From an uncultured Ruminococcus sp. (GTDB taxonomy: Bacteria; Bacillota; Clostridia; Oscillospirales; Acutalibacteraceae), in assembly GCA_905235715.1 (NCBI GenBank), contig CAJONB010000003.1:1-41102 (forward strand): a stretch of 41,102 nucleotides of DNA, read 5' to 3'. Within the stretch, counting starts at the first letter, position 1, and each line of letters begins with the position of its first letter. Below are positions 40,104-41,102 of this stretch, one piece after another. Under the pieces are notes generated by a model. The model saw only the letters and a list, made by a program, of their open reading frames with translations. It was not told the DNA's origin and searched no databases. The translations under genes and the position numbers were made by a program.

Positions 40104-41102
40104 ATGTACAGACGCTTTTTTGCGGCCCTGCTGTCCCTGTGTCTTTTACTGGCGTTTCTGCCAGTACCGGCGGCGCGGGCGGACACGCCCGAAACCTTTA
40201 CGGTGACGTTCCTAAAGGTGCAGGTTGTAAAGAAGGATGACGGTTCCACAGGGGAGTGTCCTTTTGGACTCGTGTCCAATCACAGGCCAGGGGAAACCGT
40301 CACGTTGACAGTCCCAGAGATGGATGGTTTCCAATTCCGGGAATGGGACGACCTGAACGGAATTGATGTGACAGAAGGAAGTAAAAGCACAGCGACAATT
40401 CAGTTTGTCATGCCGAGCCAAGACGTTCATGTGAGAGCATATTATGACAATATCGTACCCGTATATCAGGTAACTATGACGCACAATATCGAGGGTATAT
40501 CACGCTTTTTCTACCCGTATTATCCCGCCGGACAAACTGTAACAGTGAACGCTTCCTGGAGTGGGTATCGGTTCCTGTCATGGAAGCACCTGGACTATTT
40601 AACCGTCTACACGGTGGAATCGAAACCGTCAGAAGTATCGTTTACCATGCCGGAACGGGATGTGACGTTGCAAGCGGAATTTCTCATGACGAAATTTTCT
40701 GACGTTCATGAAAACGATTACTACTATTACCCGGTCATGTGGGCGAGCAATAAGAATATTACCAACGGCACAAGCGATACCACTTTCTCCCCCGGCAATA
40801 CCTGCACCACCGCGCAGATTATCACGTTCCTGTGGCGTTCCCAAAACTCCCCGGAACCCGCCGGGGCCAATCCGTTCCGGGATGTGGACGTGAACAGCTA
40901 TTACGGGAAGGCCGCTGTCTGGGCCGGTGAAAAAGGCATGGTCTCCGGCGATACCTTCAACGGCAGTTCCCCCTGCACCCGGGCCGCCGTCATGCAGTAC
41001 CTCTGGATTCTGGCGGGAAGGCCCTCCGCCCAGGCCGCCTCCGGGTCGTCCTGCCGCGTCCAGTCGTACATGGCGGCGGTGAAGGTGCCGTCGGCATTGA
41101 AC
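40104..41102 (+). CDS. Secreted SLH-domain protein, N-terminal part (truncated at right edge)
   Basis: 333 codons open to the edge. AAGGAGG at 40091-40097 precedes the ATG. Signal peptide MYRRFFAALLSLCLLLAFLP with an Ala-x-Ala site near residue 27. Two beta-rich repeats of the InlB-B/Listeria-Bacteroides type follow (about 30-115 and 118-200; each has F-x-x-W and ends F-x-MP-x-x-D-V), then two S-layer homology motifs: FSDVHENDYYYYPVMWAS (about 203 on) and FRDVDVNSYYGKAAVWAGEK. The usual role is a cell-wall or S-layer anchored surface protein. The last 20 codons depart from the SLH pattern; see the finding at 41038. Confidence 0.88.
   Translation, partial: MYRRFFAALLSLCLLLAFLPVPAARADTPETFTVTFLKVQVVKKDDGSTGECPFGLVSNHRPGETVTLTVPEMDGFQFREWDDLNGIDVTEGSKSTATIQFVMPSQDVHVRAYYDNIVPVYQVTMTHNIEGISRFFYPYYPAGQTVTVNASWSGYRFLSWKHLDYLTVYTVESKPSEVSFTMPERDVTLQAEFLMTKFSDVHENDYYYYPVMWASNKNITNGTSDTTFSPGNTCTTAQIITFLWRSQNSPEPAGANPFRDVDVNSYYGKAAVWAGEKGMVSGDTFNGSSPCTRAAVMQYLWILAGRPSAQAASGSSCRVQSYMAAVKVPSALN

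Overview
The window looks like a metagenome-assembled contig from gut-type Firmicutes (class Clostridia, Ruminococcus/Oscillospiraceae-like). The signs are consensus TTGACA-17-TATAAT promoters, purine-rich ribosome binding sites, gene orders such as ylxM-ffh-rpsP-khpA and phoH-ybeY-era-yqzL-recO-mutS2, dockerin-bearing secreted proteins, and a VTC/DUF4956/CotH cluster. It does not read as one genome. Composition and gene content change abruptly inside ffh (about 6030-6110), inside comM (39542-39550), near 39756-39764 and possibly near 41038. I read it as a mosaic of at least three or four sources, most likely assembly chimerism.

Segment 1 (1 to about 6080, AUA-rich codon use): the 3' end of a GH20-like glycosidase gene; a minus-strand block of mscL and a Ca2+/cation antiporter-tsaB-hpt operon; a DUF4886 SGNH-like hydrolase; then ylxM and the first half of ffh.

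Segment 2 (about 6080 to 39541, GC-rich codons, no AUA in the genes sampled) is the core. It runs: second half of ffh, rpsP, khpA; a lipoprotein; phoH, ybeY, era, yqzL, recO, mutS2 (translation, ribosome maturation and DNA repair); a second lipoprotein; a Na+/phosphate symporter with a PhoU-like tail; a YgjP-type metallopeptidase-like protein; an IdeS-like cysteine peptidase with a C-terminal dockerin; pyk; an EamA transporter; citrate synthase; a VTC polyphosphate polymerase-like protein, a DUF4956 membrane protein and a convergent CotH-kinase/dockerin protein; class II aldolase; a MIF-like tautomerase; yjbQ; ddl, murF and xth; rqcH; a candidate type I toxin-antitoxin locus; rlmH, yycJ, murA; and the C-terminal part of comM. 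Its intergenic spaces carry a repeat family not seen in the other segments: small GC-rich hairpins flanked by heptanucleotide tandem tracts, often in inverted orientation on the two sides.

Segment 3 (39542 to about 39764) is a short AT-rich scrap of an RTX/haemolysin-type calcium-binding-related protein. Segment 4 (about 39765-41102) starts with a promoter and hairpin and contains the N-terminal part of a secreted S-layer-homology protein running off the right edge.

The most interesting candidate system is at 35610-35957, between rqcH and rlmH. Two convergent promoters with near-duplicate start regions flank a shared bidirectional terminator. The plus-strand transcript would carry a small hydrophobic peptide ORF of the holin-like-toxin type. 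Its leader contains two CCCTCT and two AGAGGG blocks, one of the latter being the Shine-Dalgarno, which could form mutually exclusive helices. The reading frame is interrupted at a (CG)4 run. The minus strand would give an antisense RNA of about 80-90 nt. No tRNA, rRNA, CRISPR array or intact insertion sequence was recognised.
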